17,562 bases of DNA, from contig PYST01000547.1 in NCBI GenBank assembly GCA_003049485.1, positions 1 to 17,562 of the forward strand, in the 5' to 3' direction. Origin of the DNA: Ophioceras dolichostomum (Eukaryota; Ascomycota; Sordariomycetes; Magnaporthales; Ophioceraceae). How positions within the stretch are numbered: position 1 is the stretch's first letter; the number at the start of each line of letters is the position of its first letter. The notes below the pieces were generated by a model that made no database searches, was not told the origin of the DNA, and saw only the letters and a list, made by a program, of their open reading frames with translations. The position numbers and the translations under genes were made by a program. Below, piece by piece: positions 16,752 through 17,562 of this stretch.

Positions 16752-17562
16752 TCACATCACGCCGCCAGCGTTGATGGCGTGCGGTTGGCTCATCGTCATC
16801 GGCATGCTGAGCGTTTGCAAGCTGTTGAACGGCGCGTGGGAGAGCGTGGTGGCCTGGTTGAGCCCGTTCGTTGAGGGTGGGTGGGAGTTGGCAACAGAGT
16901 TGAGAGACGCAGTCACGTAGCCGCCGTCCGAGGTCGGTGAGGCCTCCTCAAGGGATCCGAGCTGGTCCTCGCCAGAGTAGTCCTCCTCCTCCTCGCCCGA
17001 AAGGACGAGGCCTTCGCCGCCGTCTGCCTTGTCATGAGTCCGCTTGTGCCTGGAAAGGGGAGGGGAGAAAAAAAAAAGAAAGTTAGTCGTTGCCACCGGT
17101 TACTCGAAAGGGGGTTGGTTTGTTATTTTCTTCGTCAGTTTCCTGTGAAGAGGTTGTGCTGCTGCTTGTGTAGTGGCGCGAGACGCGGCGATGGCTGTTT
17201 GGCTGTTTTTTGATTTCTTTGATTTTTCTTCTTTTCCTCCCAGGGAGCAGTCTGGTTGATGCCTGGGGCTGACAACGACCGACACTCCCTGGTTTGTTAC
17301 AGAGCAAGCACACAACATCTTCTTCAACAGGGTCTTTTTCGTTTTGGTTGGGTTGACAAAAGAAATGATACATTAAGGAAAGGTTAGGGGCATACTGTGC
17401 TAGGTTGTCTGATCGGGAGAATGCCTTGCTACAATAAGGGCAGATGTAGGGTCTTTCTTGTGTATGGGTTCTCACGTGTCTGGAAATTTCGGTCAGATTG
17501 CACGCCGGAGGGTATTTCAAACGGTTGAGTTCGTCAAAATATCTTTCGGGGAGGGGGGGAGG
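16752..17562 (-). CDS. STE12: Probable Ste12-type C2H2 transcription factor, C-terminal part (5' end beyond window)
   Basis: Nuclear transcription factor with two C2H2 fingers near its C-terminus. Visible exons: 17479-17396 (84 nt) and 17049-16752 with TGA at 16754-16752. The 84-nt exon encodes the end of finger 1 (HVRTHTQERPY) and most of finger 2 (CPYCSKAFSRSDNLAQ). The last exon begins HKRTHD, completing C-x2-C-x12-H-x3-H, then an acidic segment (GEEEEDYSGEDQLG) and a tail with SMPMTMSQPHAINAGG. The intron 17395-17050 (346 nt) has GTATGC..CCAG. The upstream intron ends CCAG at 17480 with a CTGAC branch site, and the remaining bases to 17562 look intronic. Two C-terminal fingers plus a roughly 100-residue tail fit filamentous Ste12 (downstream of the pheromone/invasive-growth MAPK). 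The diagnostic STE homeodomain is outside the window, so another C2H2 factor is possible. Confidence 0.65.

Noticed and set aside
1..17562. CRISPR arrays, bacterial operons, insertion sequences
   Set aside because: The window is eukaryotic (spliced fungal genes). No spaced direct-repeat array or prokaryotic signal was seen.

Overview
The window is nuclear DNA of a filamentous ascomycete, most likely a Sordariomycete. The evidence is short GT..AG introns with CTAAC/GCTGAC-type branch sites, GC-rich coding exons, long pyrimidine-rich leaders, and gene families typical of Pezizomycotina (a HET-E/NWD-type NLR, a BUD4-type anillin-like protein, and a transcription factor with two C-terminal C2H2 fingers). 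The introns were placed by eye from splice signals and family continuity. No transcript data were available.

Layout. (1) 1-2303, minus strand: a fungal NLR (NACHT followed by WD40), running off the left edge inside near-identical WD40 repeats. Its frame is interrupted exactly at the single ambiguous base, N at 511, and it starts with a short Asn/Gln/Gly-rich N-terminal segment. (2) About 2385-3620: a repeat graveyard holding an orphan acidic C-terminal-like frame, two diverged tail-to-tail copies of one sequence family (2620-2827 and 3071-3295), a purine-rich tract, the 3' half of a 5S rRNA gene and a CT microsatellite. (3) 3621-4778: leader/promoter region of the next gene. (4) 4779-9877, plus strand: BUD4, five exons, 1,544 residues. 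(5) 9878-11129: shared 3' region of convergent genes. (6) 11130-12191, minus strand: HIS6, three exons, 264 residues. (7) 12192-12483: compact divergent promoter with a 22-T tract. (8) 12484-14553, plus strand: a FAF1/DUF4602 ribosome-assembly protein, three exons. (9) 14554-16751: gene-poor convergent spacer. (10) 16752 to the right edge, minus strand: 3' end of a probable STE12-type transcription factor gene.

The right three quarters look like ordinary conserved core genome: cytokinesis, histidine biosynthesis, 40S ribosome maturation and signalling to transcription, with no sign of a shared pathway. The left quarter is accessory: an allorecognition/innate-immunity type receptor next to decayed repeats.

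Most interesting points: the NLR's N-terminal segment, which sits where fungal NLRs carry amyloid signalling motifs, beside a decayed neighbour frame; the N at the frame break; the tail-to-tail repeat pair that still shares a protein reading frame; and an 84-nt phase-symmetric exon in the C2H2 gene whose skipping would fuse two fingers into one intact finger.
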